Notes under the pieces: model-generated
The model's input: the letters and a program-made list of their open reading frames with translations, nothing else
Told to the model about the DNA's origin: nothing
The model's database searches: none
In this document: piece after piece, positions 1 to 15,803 of the stretch
How the letters are laid out: the number at the start of each line of letters is the position of its first letter
How positions within the stretch are numbered: the stretch's first letter is position 1
Source: Acinetobacter tibetensis
GTDB taxonomy: Bacteria > Pseudomonadota > Gammaproteobacteria > Pseudomonadales > Moraxellaceae
Length of the DNA stretch: 64,000 nt
Direction of reading: 5' to 3'
Assembly: GCF_023824315.1 (NCBI RefSeq)
Contig: NZ_CP098732.1
Location: forward strand, 620,001 to 684,000
Program-made: the position numbers and the translations under genes

Positions 1-714
1 ATTGGGTTCTAGCATAATTGCAGGAGGATAGTGTCCAGCGCTCGACCATTTTAAAACATGGGTTTCTAAATTCAATGTACCGGCAATCATGGTGATGTGC
101 TTTTCAATATTTTCTTGTACCAACATCCCATTCAGTTTCTTAATCAATTCTCTTGGTGTTTTTGAGCGGCCATGAAACGCAGCCATCCAAGAAGTGAGTA
201 AACTGCTGGTGACACCATGACCAGACACATCGGCCAAATAGAAAATAATTTCTTTGTCACTGAGCTTCCAATAGTCGTACCAATCGCCAGAAAGATAGGC
301 CGAAGGTTGGAACAGTGTTTCTATACGATAATTGGTCAGTTCAATCGGGTTTGGGAGTAATCGTTTCTGAAGTTCAGCAGCAGACGGTAAATCACGACTG
401 TCCTGATTACGCTTATATTGAGCATCAATTTTTAATAATGAATGTTCAGGATTGGCAGGTAAACGATTCCAAATCCAACCTGCAAGGGCGCCGAGCTCCC
501 AAGCCTGAGCCAAAGCGGTCCCTTCGTTTTCAAAGGCCATAACAATTGTGGGCAAACTCCACTGATGGGTCAGATAATCTTGTACATCGGCAATCGCGAT
601 AATCGTAGGATCATACAAGTCAATATCATTAATTTGAATCATCTGCACACTTGGGAGTGTATTAAGCACCTGATCTAAATAAGGAATATTACGAGTTGGT
701 TGAATGAAATACAT
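1..714 (-). CDS. SpoIIE/PP2C-type serine phosphatase, partial (C-terminus beyond window)
   Basis: Reading the minus strand from ATG at 714 gives an open frame that runs off the window start, so only about 238 N-terminal residues are seen. The first ~100 residues look like a degenerate receiver domain (a strand ending IIAIADVQDYL, then TIVMAFENEG). The following part matches SpoIIE/RsbU-type PP2C phosphatases: AELQKRLLPN, LSGDWYDYW (metal-binding Asp), LADVSGHGVTSSL and WSSAGHYPP. Such proteins dephosphorylate anti-anti-sigma or similar signalling partners. The partner is not visible here. The gene points away from the rRNA operon, in the same direction as mlaA, 105 bp downstream of it. Confidence 0.8.
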   Translation of the reverse strand, partial: MYFIQPTRNIPYLDQVLNTLPSVQMIQINDIDLYDPTIIAIADVQDYLTHQWSLPTIVMAFENEGTALAQAWELGALAGWIWNRLPANPEHSLLKIDAQYKRNQDSRDLPSAAELQKRLLPNPIELTNYRIETLFQPSAYLSGDWYDYWKLSDKEIIFYLADVSGHGVTSSLLTSWMAAFHGRSKTPRELIKKLNGMLVQENIEKHITMIAGTLNLETHVLKWSSAGHYPPAIMLEPN

Positions 715-818
715 ATATATATTGTATGATCCTTTAGATTTACATCGTTAGATGTACTATATCAATCAAGTAATTGCTAGAAAAAATAATGCTTTTCAGT
801 GCAAATAAGTTTTACAAA

Positions 819-1742
819 TTATTCAGACGATGGTGAGTTATCTGAATCTTGCGTATCATCAATACCATCATCAGGTTCTTCGTCGACAAAGGAAATATTG
901 TCAGCATCAAGCCCTTGCTTTTGCGCAATTTCAAAATTCTTACGTTGTAAATAGATATCTCGAATCGCTGCGTAACGGTCACCTTGTAATACATTTTCTA
1001 CATCAAGGATTTGGGCGCGTGTATCAATACCACGGAGCAATTGATCTGACCAATATAAGCCATCGTTATCTGCAAAGATGTATTTTTGTGGGCGTGCTTG
1101 ACCATCAACAGCAAAACCAAATCCATCACGGAAAGTACTTGGACCTATAATAGGTAAAACCAAATATGGACCAGAAGGGACACTATAATAACCAAGTGTT
1201 GTGCCAAAGCCTTCTTCTTCCATGTCTAGACCTAAACGTCGTGCAGGATCAGCAAAACCTAAAGTTGTCACAGTATTAATCGTAAAGCGACCTAAAGACT
1301 TTGCAGCACGTGATGGGCGCCCTTGCACCAATTGATTTACGGCATTCCAAGGTTCATTTAAGTTTTTACGAAATGCACGATAAGCACCACGGACACTGTC
1401 AGGAACTTTAGTTTTATATTGTACTGCTACTGGTCTAGCAAAATTTCGGTCTAAGAAATCATTGAAGGCAAAGGTTTCACGGTTTAATGCTTCTAAAGGG
1501 TCTTTGATGCTATCGGGCTGTGCAGCATTTGCATTCACTTTTAAATCATTTGCTTTTACATTTTTGAGTTCTTTTAATGACTCAAGTCTAGAAACCTGAG
1601 TAGTAGATGATGCATCAGGTGCAACTTCATTTACAGGAGTGTCGCTTGAAGCTGTAGCAGATAGATCATCATTTGCTTGAACAGTAGAAGCAAAACTAAC
1701 AGCTAAAAGTGTCGCACATAAATAATAGTGAGTATGTTGCAT
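819..1742 (-). CDS. mlaA: MlaA (VacJ) family outer-membrane lipid asymmetry protein
   Basis: The 307-residue protein belongs to the MlaA/VacJ family, which removes misplaced phospholipids from the outer leaflet of the outer membrane and passes them to the Mla system. Family motifs are visible: DPLEALNRETFAFNDFLDR near residues 81-99, NEPWNAVNQLVQGRP, and the segment LGYYSVPSGPYLVLPIIGPS. The N-terminus is a signal peptide ending in an apparent STVQA cleavage site. No lipobox cysteine is present, unlike the E. coli lipoprotein. The C-terminus is a long acidic tail (rich in D, E and S). The remaining mla genes are not nearby. Confidence 0.92.
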   Translation of the reverse strand: MQHTHYYLCATLLAVSFASTVQANDDLSATASSDTPVNEVAPDASSTTQVSRLESLKELKNVKANDLKVNANAAQPDSIKDPLEALNRETFAFNDFLDRNFARPVAVQYKTKVPDSVRGAYRAFRKNLNEPWNAVNQLVQGRPSRAAKSLGRFTINTVTTLGFADPARRLGLDMEEEGFGTTLGYYSVPSGPYLVLPIIGPSTFRDGFGFAVDGQARPQKYIFADNDGLYWSDQLLRGIDTRAQILDVENVLQGDRYAAIRDIYLQRKNFEIAQKQGLDADNISFVDEEPDDGIDDTQDSDNSPSSE

Positions 1743-2302
1743 AATAGATCCAAGACGGTTCTTAATGTCATAAGCAAAATAAGAAGTCTAAAATAAAGGG
1801 TATGGAGCGTATTGTAACAGTTGTTTTCTTCAGAGTATTAAAACAAATTTGATCAAAATATGTAATAAAACCGCGTAATAGGTTGTTAATTAATCATATG
1901 AACATTATTTTCGAATAAAATTTAAAAAGGGTATTGCAAGGGATGTGAAATGCTGTAGAATGCACATCCATCGGCGGTGATGTTGATTAAAACTTGTTGA
2001 GAAACAAGGATTTAGCCCAAGCGGTAGAATCTGGAAGTCTTGAAGAGGTTTAAAAATAATTAACAAAACCTGTTGACTTTAACTTAGATTAGAGTAACAT
2101 AGCCGACCTAGCTTGATGATGACGAGTCATCAAGAAGATCATTAAGAGATTATGAAGAACAACTTGTGTGGATTTTTACTGATTGATTGATCGAAATTAT
2201 TTTCATTGATTGATGGTAGAAATTACTCGAAGTTTATTTGAGAAATATTTGTCAGAAAATTGATGAGCCAAGATTGGTACCCTTATAGGTACTACTGATT
2301 TT
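1743..2302. other. Intergenic leader between mlaA and the rRNA operon
   Basis: This 560-bp non-coding stretch holds the divergent mlaA upstream region and the rRNA operon promoter and leader. Apart from the promoter annotated separately I see no credible gene. The stretch 1960-2060 is more GC-rich than its surroundings, but I cannot assign a function to it. Confidence 0.6.
2073..2100 (+). promoter_or_regulatory. Probable rRNA operon promoter
   Basis: TTGACT (2073-2078) and TAACAT (2095-2100) are separated by 16 bp and followed by a GC-rich discriminator (AGCCGACC), the pattern of stringently controlled rRNA promoters. The 16S gene begins about 200 bp downstream. Confidence 0.7.
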
Positions 2303-3839
<1,537 letters not shown>

Positions 3840-3900
3840 ACGAAAGATTGACGATTGGTAAGAATCCACAACAAGTTGTTCTTCATGACGATGTATCTGA

Positions 3901-3977
<77 letters not shown>

Positions 3978-4048
3978 AATCTGACTAACGAAGCATTTGA
4001 AGAAATGCTGAATACAGAAAAACAGAGACATTAACTTATTGATAAGCT

Positions 4049-4124
4049 GGGGACTTAGCTTAGTTGGTAGAGCGCCTGCTTTGCACGCAGGAGGTCAGGA
4101 GTTCGACTCTCCTAGTCTCCACCA
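4049..4124 (+). tRNA. alaT: tRNA-Ala (TGC)
   Basis: A 76-nt cloverleaf begins GGGGACTTAGCTTAG and ends TCTCCACCA. The anticodon loop TTTGCAC gives anticodon TGC. It is the second spacer tRNA, as usual in gamma-proteobacterial operons of this type. Confidence 0.98.
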
Positions 4125-4485
4125 TATATTGAATATCAATATATAAGCTAAGTAGTTAGATTATAGAAATTAGTGAATAGAGATTGGAAGATCTTGTTTT
4201 ATTAACTTCTGTGATTTATCACAGTTTCCTGACCTGACGAAGGCTGGAAAAATCATTAACAGAATATATTTGAGTTGAAATAATTTGTTCATACTCGTTG
4301 AAAACGACATAGGCAACTATGAAGTGATTAAATGAGTTACTAGCGAAATTAACTGAATCAAGCGTTTTGGTATGTGAATTGAATTGAAGCTGTACCGTGT
4401 TTAAGTACACAGAACAACAAACTGTATGATCGAGCAATCGATCTGTCCTAGTACTACTTGTAGGTGCTACGACTGTTTGGGGTTG
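4125..4485 (+). other. tRNA-Ala to 23S spacer (ITS)
   Basis: These 361 bp of transcribed spacer lead into the 23S gene. The GACTGTTTGGGGTTG stretch at about 4471-4485 is complementary in part to CAACACCCAAACAGTTG just after the 23S gene, which would form the 23S processing stem. I see no gene in it. Confidence 0.7.
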
Positions 4486-7383
<2,898 letters not shown>

Positions 7384-7552
7384 CAACACCCAAACAGTTG
7401 GTGTTGTGGTTCAAATCACTGCAAATAACTTGATTTAGTTATAAAGCTAGATACAATATCCAACTCAAATATACCTGTTAATAACTCATTTGACGAAAGT
7501 TAGGCATACACGCTGTGTAAATAAGACCATAACGAATAGTCATAAACAGTTG

Positions 7553-7668
7553 TGCTGGCGACAATAGCAAGAGTGAACCACCTGATCCCTTCCCGAACTC
7601 AGAAGTGAAACCTCTTAGCGCTGATGGTAGTGTGGGGTTACCCATGTGAGAGTAAGTCATCGCCAGCT
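7553..7668 (+). rRNA. rrf: 5S ribosomal RNA
   Basis: A gene of about 115 nt whose terminal stem GCTGGCGA pairs with TCGCCAGC. It contains CCACCTGATCCCTTCCCGAA and GGTAGTGTGGGG, typical of 5S rRNA. Confidence 0.97.
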
Positions 7669-7678
7669 CATTTATTCA

Positions 7679-7714
7679 AACACCCCCTAACCAACGTTAG
7701 GGGGTGTTTTTTAT
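7679..7714 (+). terminator. Rho-independent terminator of the rRNA operon
   Basis: A perfect 13-bp stem (AACACCCCCTAAC / GTTAGGGGGTGTT) with a CAAC loop is followed by a run of T residues. Confidence 0.95.
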
Positions 7715-7790
7715 TATAAGATCAAATTTTATTTATATCTATTCTATGATAAACCTGTGAAATGATAAGAACTATAAGTTGAGCTTGATC

Positions 7791-7874
7791 ATGTTGAATA
7801 CCATATTGCAACTGTCTGGTGGGATTGGCTTATTTCTTTTGGGAATGAGTTTAATGACTGATAGCCTTAAATAA
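7791..7874 (+). pseudogene. 5' fragment of a Na/Pi cotransporter family gene
   Basis: An ATG at 7791 opens 27 codons before TAA at 7872-7874. The peptide contains LQLSGGIGLFLLGMSLMTD, which is the first membrane segment of Na/Pi-cotransporter (NptA/PNaS) family proteins. The rest of the gene is missing here. Only a truncated start remains between the rRNA terminator and the IS remnant, consistent with an insertion-deletion event. Confidence 0.6.
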
Positions 7875-8109
7875 AACTTAATATTAGGGATCACGTGCTA
7901 AAGCTGACCAAAAATCTAACTTCAAAAGATTTTAACGCCAGTTCAATTCTACGGATTTTAGTAAGGTGAGCTTAGATTTTTAATCAATTTCTTTGTTATT
8001 GGTGCAGCAATCTAAAGGTTGAGAGTGGAAATTGGCCTTGTTATAGAAATTTTTAAAATATTCTTAATGAAAATCAATCTATTGTACTGTATGAAAGATG
8101 AGGGAGTGA
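7875..8109. other. Non-coding debris between gene fragments
   Basis: These AT-rich 235 bp contain no credible gene. The stretch separates the cotransporter fragment from the transposase remnant and may be decayed sequence of either. Confidence 0.4.
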
Positions 8110-8818
8110 TTTTAAAAACATATAATAGACTTCTTTCATAAATCATATTTTACTCAGCTCGCAATTGTAAATATTTGCTCAATGCCTATTCTTCTTGTAT
8201 TAATTTCTCGATTATATCTAATACACATCGTTTTTTAGCCTTGGTGGGTAATAGGCTATTGGAATATAGAGCATAAATCCCTTGATACCCTTTATCTGCA
8301 AGGATAAATGAATTTTAGGGGTTTAAATGCAGATCGCATTTAAACAGTTTAAAGTTATGTACTGCGCTTTTGCTCATGTATAAACTTAGTATTTGCTGAG
8401 TTTTATAGTACATGAGCACTTGTACCTTAAATGTTTGAGCCTTTTTCTTACCACTATAGCTTTTCTTCTGTTTTTTAGGTCTTTGAATTGAAATTTCAGT
8501 CGCATCTACGATTATAACATTCCAGTCTATCCCTTCACCTTCAGGAATATCTTTGGACAAATTATACAAATCTGACTGAATTAAAGTATCTTTAACTTGA
8601 CGAACAATTCTAGAAGCTGTTGGTTCTGAAACCCCGTAACTCGTTGCAACGTGAAATAAAGTTCGGTATTCCCACCAATAGCTCAGGCAGAGAAAAATTT
8701 ATATTCCACACTTAACTTCGGTGGTTTGCCTTGAGTTGCAACATGCTTCTTTAATTGCTCAACCATTATATCGCTTAAATTGTGTTTCAGAAAGCTTCTT
8801 TAAATCGATGTATTTCAT
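8110..8818 (-). pseudogene. Decayed IS5-type transposase gene
   Basis: The minus strand from ATG 8818 reads MKYIDLKKLSETQFKRYNG and then loses frame. Later segments match DDE transposases of an IS5 subgroup: ATSYGVSEPTASRIVRQV (helix-turn-helix), DWNVIIVDATEISIQRPKK (first catalytic Asp), KKSYSGKKKAQTFKVQV, then, after an in-frame stop near 8316, FILADKGYQGIYAL (second Asp). At least three stops or frameshifts interrupt it, so it cannot make an active enzyme. I could not find a convincing pair of terminal inverted repeats, so the ends given cover only the coding remnant. Confidence 0.8.
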
Positions 8819-8859
8819 CCGCAGATTTTGCACGAATGCCAAAAAATCTACGGTACAAA

Positions 8860-8894
8860 TATAAATCAAAAAGATGATCACTTTTTGATTTATA
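8860..8894. repeat. Perfect 14-bp-arm palindrome upstream of rpoN
   Basis: TATAAATCAAAAAG and CTTTTTGATTTATA are perfect inverted repeats around the 7-nt loop ATGATCA. No T-run that would mark a clear terminator follows. It lies between the IS remnant and rpoN and could be a hairpin end of the IS or an operator. The rest of 8819-9117 holds no gene. Confidence 0.6.
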
Positions 8895-9117
8895 AAAGAG
8901 ATCTAATCATGTTAGGCCATTATTTTTATCACATCAGTTACTTGAGGTGATATTTGTACGAGCAAATGATTTGTGATTTAAGTTTGAGATGATAGAAAAT
9001 TATCGGGGAACTTAAGCGCAGCAAAATTTTGTATGGTTTTTACTAAAACTATGCTATAAAAATATAAATCGGCATAAAAATTGCTTGTATTTAATAATTA
9101 GTAATGAGTAGGATTAT

Positions 9118-10569
9118 ATGAAGTTATCGGTTGGACTTAAAGTTGCGAACTCATTGTCGTTGACTCCTCAGTTGCAACAAGCCATTCGTTTGCTTCAATT
9201 GTCTAGTTTAGAGTTGGAACAAGAGATTCAAATTCAACTCGACAGTAACCCATTATTAGAAAAAGTAGAAGAACAAAATAGTGTCGAAAGTTTATCAAGC
9301 TTAGAAAAAGAGCATGAGAATAGTGATTTAACCAATGAATTAAATGCAGATCATCTACCTGATGATTTACCCGTGGATACGGATTGGGATGATGTTTATA
9401 CCCACCAATCTACCAGTTTGGGCAGTCCTGAATTTGAGGAACGAGAGGATAACCGCCAAGGTCATATAGGCTTAAAAGAGCATATGCTTGAGCAAATTAA
9501 TTTGCTTCATTTTTCTCAGATTGATCGTTTGATTGCCTACTGCATTATCGACTCATTGGATGATAAGGGGTTTTTGGATGTCGAAATTTCAGAGATTACG
9601 GCATCAGTCCAACACCTTTTAGCATCTATGGATTATGATGAAGTTATAGAAGATGACGAAGTCATTGTGGTTTTAAAACATATCCAACGTCTTGATCCAA
9701 TTGGAATTGGTGCTAGAAATCTGGCTGAATGTTTAATGGTTCAACTGGAAAGTTTACCTGCTCAAACGACTTATCGTCATGAAGCGATGATTTTGCTTAA
9801 ACATTATGAGTTGTTGATTTCTAACGAACTTGCAAAGTTACTCAAACAGACAGGGCTAAATACAGATCAACTCAAATCTGCGGTGAATTTATTAAAAACA
9901 TTGAAAGCACATCCGGGACTTGAGTTTGAAGACAAAGATTCTGATTACCAAATTCCTGATGTTGTGGTCATGAAGCGCAATCATCATTGGCAAGTTCAAT
10001 TGAATCCTGATGTGATGCCTAAATTAAGAGTAAATTCATTTTATGCCAGCATGATCCGTCGAGCAGATCAAAGTGATGAAAATCAATATTTGCGTAATCA
10101 AATGTTGGAAGCCAAGAATTTTATTAAAAGTGTAGATGAACGGCATAAAACCTTATTGAAAGTGGCCTCTTGTATTGTCGAACATCAAAAAACATTTCTT
10201 GAGATTGGTGCTGAAGGGATGAAGCCTTTGGTGCTGCGTGATATTGCAGAAGAGGTTGAGTTACATGAGTCAACTGTTTCGCGGGTGACAACCAATAAGT
10301 ATATGTTGACACCACGTGGGCTATTCGAATTGAAATATTTTTTCTCAAGTCATGTGGGTACAACGTCGGGTGGGGAAGCATCTTCCACAGCAATTCGTGC
10401 GAAAATCAAGAAAATGATTGCAGAAGAAAATGCGCGTAAGCCTTTGTCTGATAATGCGATTGCCAATATGTTGAAGGATGAGGGAATTGATGTGGCACGA
10501 CGTACGGTCGCAAAGTATCGTGAGTCGTTACACATTCCATCTTCTTCTGAGCGAAAAGTCTTGATCTAA
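9118..10569 (+). CDS. rpoN: RNA polymerase sigma-54 factor
   Basis: The 483-residue protein is sigma-54, which directs core RNA polymerase to -24/-12 promoters and needs an AAA+ activator. Region I has the glutamine- and leucine-rich activator-interacting segment (LTPQLQQAIRLLQLSSLELE, ~16-35). An acidic region II follows (~55-95). The core-binding domain is central. The helix-turn-helix is RDIAEEVELHESTVSRVTTN, and the signature RpoN box ARRTVAKYRE is at 460-469. The length is normal. The start ATG 9118 follows a weak AGGA site. The hpf gene downstream is the usual neighbour of rpoN. Confidence 0.98.
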   Translation: MKLSVGLKVANSLSLTPQLQQAIRLLQLSSLELEQEIQIQLDSNPLLEKVEEQNSVESLSSLEKEHENSDLTNELNADHLPDDLPVDTDWDDVYTHQSTSLGSPEFEEREDNRQGHIGLKEHMLEQINLLHFSQIDRLIAYCIIDSLDDKGFLDVEISEITASVQHLLASMDYDEVIEDDEVIVVLKHIQRLDPIGIGARNLAECLMVQLESLPAQTTYRHEAMILLKHYELLISNELAKLLKQTGLNTDQLKSAVNLLKTLKAHPGLEFEDKDSDYQIPDVVVMKRNHHWQVQLNPDVMPKLRVNSFYASMIRRADQSDENQYLRNQMLEAKNFIKSVDERHKTLLKVASCIVEHQKTFLEIGAEGMKPLVLRDIAEEVELHESTVSRVTTNKYMLTPRGLFELKYFFSSHVGTTSGGEASSTAIRAKIKKMIAEENARKPLSDNAIANMLKDEGIDVARRTVAKYRESLHIPSSSERKVLI

Positions 10570-10737
10570 AATTTAAAGTATGAGTATTCTAGAGATTCAT
10601 TATTACGAAATAATGAATCTCTTTTTATTTTAAAGGACGGTTGAAATGATTTGATCAGATTGTGCAGATTCTTTTCTGGCTGTGAAACATTTCGGCTGTA
10701 CCTTTGCTAATCCTAAAAGAAGGTGAGGGATAGAATT

Positions 10738-11070
10738 ATGCAAATAACAATTCGTGGTCATCATTTAACTATCACCCCTGCAATTGAAGAGAATATTCGT
10801 GAAAAATTTGCCGAAATGACGAAGCATTTAGATCAAGTCAATAGTATGCAGGTGAAGCTGTCCAAGGATCATCAAATTGATAAACATTCAAAAAAAGGTA
10901 GTGCGAACCATATAGCTGAAGCGATTATTCGTTTACCTGGAATTGAATTGTTTGCACAGGCCACGGCAGATGATATGTACACTTCGATTAAAAAATTAAC
11001 AGAAAAATTAAAACGACAATTACACAAATATCGAGAATTGCAGATGGAGCATACTCCACTTTTAGCTTGA
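10738..11070 (+). CDS. hpf: Ribosome hibernation promoting factor (short HPF / YhbH)
   Basis: The 110-residue protein binds the 30S decoding centre and promotes 100S dimer formation in stationary phase. The sequence starts MQITIRGHHLTITPAIEENI and has the beta-alpha-beta-beta-beta-alpha pattern of the HPF/RaiA fold with a basic stretch KLTEKLKRQLHKYRE at the C-terminus. It lacks the long C-terminal domain of long HPF. I chose ATG 10738, preceded by AGGTGAGGG, over an upstream in-frame GTG at 10723. It lies 168 bp after rpoN and may be cotranscribed with it. Confidence 0.95.
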   Translation: MQITIRGHHLTITPAIEENIREKFAEMTKHLDQVNSMQVKLSKDHQIDKHSKKGSANHIAEAIIRLPGIELFAQATADDMYTSIKKLTEKLKRQLHKYRELQMEHTPLLA

Positions 11071-11087
11071 TCTAGATTTTAATCGAG

Positions 11088-11115
11088 GGAGGTTTGTGAT
11101 AAACCTCCTTTTTTT
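11088..11115 (+). terminator. Terminator after hpf
   Basis: The stem GGAGGTTT / AAACCTCC with the loop GTGAT is followed by TTTTTTT. Confidence 0.9.
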
Positions 11116-11209
11116 ATATATAAAAATTGTGCGATGAATGCATTATTTTTCCTGATTTATAGTAAAATGGCGGGTTTTACACCATTGGTCCTGTATAGAG
11201 GTCTTTGTC

Positions 11210-11461
11210 ATGAATAGTGAACAGCTCACTGAAATTTTAAAAACTGCTTTTCCTGAAGCTGAAGTTGCAGTTAGTGGGCAAGCGGGCAAGTTTGACCTCC
11301 GAATTGTTGATGATCAGTTTGAGGGAAAACGTCCTGTTGCACGTCAACAGACTGTTTATGCTCCACTGAACTCTTACATCGCAAGTGGTGAAGTCCATGC
11401 TGTGACCATTCGCGCAATGACAAAAGAAGAATGGCGCAAAGCTAGCCTTTTTGGAGCTTAA
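11210..11461 (+). CDS. ibaG: BolA family protein (IbaG-like)
   Basis: This 83-residue BolA/IbaG family protein includes the family segment GKFDLRIVDDQFEGKRPVARQQTVYAPL and ends EEWRKASLFGA. BolA proteins work with monothiol glutaredoxins in iron-sulfur cluster handling. IbaG is linked to acid stress and envelope maintenance. It sits six bases upstream of murA, the classical ibaG-murA arrangement, and the two are surely cotranscribed. Confidence 0.9.
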   Translation: MNSEQLTEILKTAFPEAEVAVSGQAGKFDLRIVDDQFEGKRPVARQQTVYAPLNSYIASGEVHAVTIRAMTKEEWRKASLFGA

Positions 11462-13425
<1,964 letters not shown>

Positions 13426-13442
13426 TTTAATCGATATTCTAA

Positions 13443-13466
13443 AACCGCCCTTCGGGGCGGTTTTTT
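13443..13466 (+). terminator. Terminator after hisG
   Basis: The stem AACCGCCC / GGGCGGTT has a TTCG tetraloop and is followed by a T-run. Confidence 0.95.
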
Positions 13467-13551
13467 ATTTTTTAAGAGAAGGAAATAAGGTTGTATAAAT
13501 GACTGACTTAACGATATATGAATGGTTTAATGCGCTAGCACTTTTTGAATA

Positions 13552-14226
13552 ATGAAGAGTCATATGAAAACACCAGAACAAAGAAAGCAAGCATCCATTT
13601 TAAAATTACAATCACAATCTGTGCCTTATATTGACTGGTTACCTTATATTGAAGCTGCGGATGAGATTGAACCAAGGTCAGCAGAACAAATTGCAAAACG
13701 CGCGATCGCATGTCTATTGGTGATTCAGGCTGCCTGTGATCTTAACCATGATCAGTTTGATGATGAAACTCAAGCTTTTATCATAGATCTAATACAGAAA
13801 TTTGATGTTTGGTCTGAATTGACGCCAAAAGAACTGGCGATCATCCATCGTGAGGGCACGACACAAGATGTGATTAATATGATCTGGAAATATGAAGCCT
13901 ATTGGACGTTACTTTGGGCACTGGGTGTGGTCGATGAGCTAAATTATCCTGCCGACATTGCAGATTGTGATTTTGCGATTCAGGCAGTTTCTTCATGTGA
14001 CTCGTTTGATGGATTTATGGCACAAGTAAAACTGAGAGATATTGAAGCATTATTAGATGAAGCGGATTTGATCTTTCGTTATGACTGGGCATGTGTCGAT
14101 GCTAGACTTAAAGATCAGCAAGCACCAGCGGGTTTAAATGCATCGGTTGTATTAGAGCGGCATGGTGCTTTAAATTGGTTAATACAGCGCGATGGTGATT
14201 GGGATCATCCTGATGTGAACACCTAA
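13552..14226 (+). CDS. DUF4272 domain protein
   Basis: The 224-residue soluble protein of unknown function matches the DUF4272 pattern: RSAEQIAKRAIACLLVIQAA, then WKYEAYWTLLWALGVVDEL, then LLDEADLIFRYDWACVDARL with the conserved RYDWACVDA. It has no signal peptide or membrane segment and is mostly helical and acidic. A second in-frame ATG lies four codons later (13564) and may be the real start. It stands alone between hisG and hisD. Confidence 0.75.
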   Translation: MKSHMKTPEQRKQASILKLQSQSVPYIDWLPYIEAADEIEPRSAEQIAKRAIACLLVIQAACDLNHDQFDDETQAFIIDLIQKFDVWSELTPKELAIIHREGTTQDVINMIWKYEAYWTLLWALGVVDELNYPADIADCDFAIQAVSSCDSFDGFMAQVKLRDIEALLDEADLIFRYDWACVDARLKDQQAPAGLNASVVLERHGALNWLIQRDGDWDHPDVNT

Positions 14227-14356
14227 TCCAGCATTTTTATATTGATGAAAGTCATTTCCGATGAGACTAAGTTGAAATGCTGATGTTATCTTACCCACAA
14301 CTTCATGGAAACAAGGTAAACTAACGCTTTCCAATTCAAACCTTGTGGGTAAATTG

Positions 14357-15646
14357 ATGCGACGTTTATCGACTCAAGATCAAAACTTCAAGCAGGCTTT
14401 TGCTGACTTGTTAGCTTTTGAAACTGTAAGTGATCCTGAACTTTTAAAAACTGTAGACCAAATCATTGCTGATGTTCGTCAGCATGGTGATGCTCATGTT
14501 CTTAAACTTACCCAACAATTCGATCGACATCCAGCGCATCAATTTTCAGATCTAGAACTGACCCAAGCTGAATTAAAAGCTGCATTTGAGGGTTTAAACT
14601 CGGAAGTGCGTGAAGCACTGGAGTTTGCCGCAGAACGTATTCGAGAGTTTCACCAAGCGCAAAAACAAGAGGGTTGGACCTATGTGGATGCTTTGGGCAA
14701 TACCTTAGGTCAAAAAGTTACGCCTTTAGATCGCGTGGGTATTTATGTGCCCGGAGGTTTGGCGTCATATCCATCTTCTGTATTGATGAATGCTGTGCCA
14801 GCTCATGTGGCAGGTGTCCCTGAAATTATTATGGTCGTACCCGCACCGAATGGTGAGCTGAATCCATTGGTCCTTGCTGCGGCACATTTGGCTGGGGTAA
14901 CTCGCGTGTTTACTATTGGGGGGGCGCAAGCAGTTGCTGCCTTGGCTTATGGTACGGAAACGGTTCCATGTGTAGATAAAATCACTGGACCCGGTAACCG
15001 TTTTGTCGCTGCTGCGAAACGTGCGGTGTTTGGTCAAGTTGGCATTGACATGATTGCAGGTCCTTCAGAAATTCTGGTTTATGCTGAGGGTGAAAATGAT
15101 GCGAAATGGCTCGCTATGGATGTATTGTCTCAAGCCGAGCATGATACCGTCGCTCAAGCCATTTTCATTACGCCTGATGAGCAACTATTGAATGAAGTTG
15201 CTCAAGCGGTAGAAGAGCATTTAGCGGTATTGCCCAAAGCTGAAATTGCGCGCACTTCAATTGCAAATCGAGGGGCTTTGGTCTTGGTAAAGGATCGTCA
15301 AGAAGCGATTGATTTAATTAATCAGGTTGCACCAGAGCATTTAGAGCTTTGCTTAGATGAAGCACAGGAAATGGCCGAAGAGATTCGCCATGCCGGTGCA
15401 ATCTTTATGGGGCGATATACACCTGAAGCGATTGGTGATTACTGTGCAGGCCCGAATCACGTGTTACCGACTTCAGGTACGGCGCGTTTTTCATCACCAC
15501 TCGGTGTGTATGATTTTCAAAAGCGCTCAAGTTTAATTATGTGCTCTCAAGCAGGGGTAAAACCTCTGGCAAAAACGGCAGATATCTTGGCACAGCAAGA
15601 GAATTTAGATGCCCATGCCCGCTCAGCACGTTATCGTTATCAATAA
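14357..15646 (+). CDS. hisD: Histidinol dehydrogenase
   Basis: The 429-residue zinc enzyme oxidises L-histidinol to L-histidine in the last two steps of the pathway. Family motifs are visible: [65 protein letters not shown], and the zinc/active-site region EHLEL and [21 protein letters not shown] start at ATG 14357 (MRRLSTQDQ), four codons after an upstream GTG frame start. hisC follows after a palindromic repeat. Confidence 0.97.
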   Translation: MRRLSTQDQNFKQAFADLLAFETVSDPELLKTVDQIIADVRQHGDAHVLKLTQQFDRHPAHQFSDLELTQAELKAAFEGLNSEVREALEFAAERIREFHQAQKQEGWTYVDALGNTLGQKVTPLDRVGIYVPGGLASYPSSVLMNAVPAHVAGVPEIIMVVPAPNGELNPLVLAAAHLAGVTRVFTIGGAQAVAALAYGTETVPCVDKITGPGNRFVAAAKRAVFGQVGIDMIAGPSEILVYAEGENDAKWLAMDVLSQAEHDTVAQAIFITPDEQLLNEVAQAVEEHLAVLPKAEIARTSIANRGALVLVKDRQEAIDLINQVAPEHLELCLDEAQEMAEEIRHAGAIFMGRYTPEAIGDYCAGPNHVLPTSGTARFSSPLGVYDFQKRSSLIMCSQAGVKPLAKTADILAQQENLDAHARSARYRYQ

Positions 15647-15662
15647 ATTATTTTAAAACTTC

Positions 15663-15783
15663 TTCCTAAACCTCTCCTAAAAGGAGAGAGAACGCATCGA
15701 TGAAATCAAAAATGAGGCGTACCTCCTCTCGCTGAGTAAGCTTTAAGGATTCCTTTAAGGCGAAGCGCAAGAGAGGTTAGGAA
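15663..15783. repeat. Palindromic intergenic repeat (MITE- or BIME-like)
   Basis: TTCCTAAACCTCTC at 15663-15676 is mirrored by GAGAGGTTAGGAA at 15771-15783, flanking about 95 bp of inner sequence with further small palindromes (CTCTCCTAAAAGGAGAG at 15673-15689; AAGGATTCCTTT at 15745-15756). It has no coding content. The form resembles short palindromic repeats scattered in Acinetobacter intergenic regions. Only one copy is seen in this window. Confidence 0.65.
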
Positions 15784-15803
15784 AGGAAATATAGAGAAAT
15801 AAA

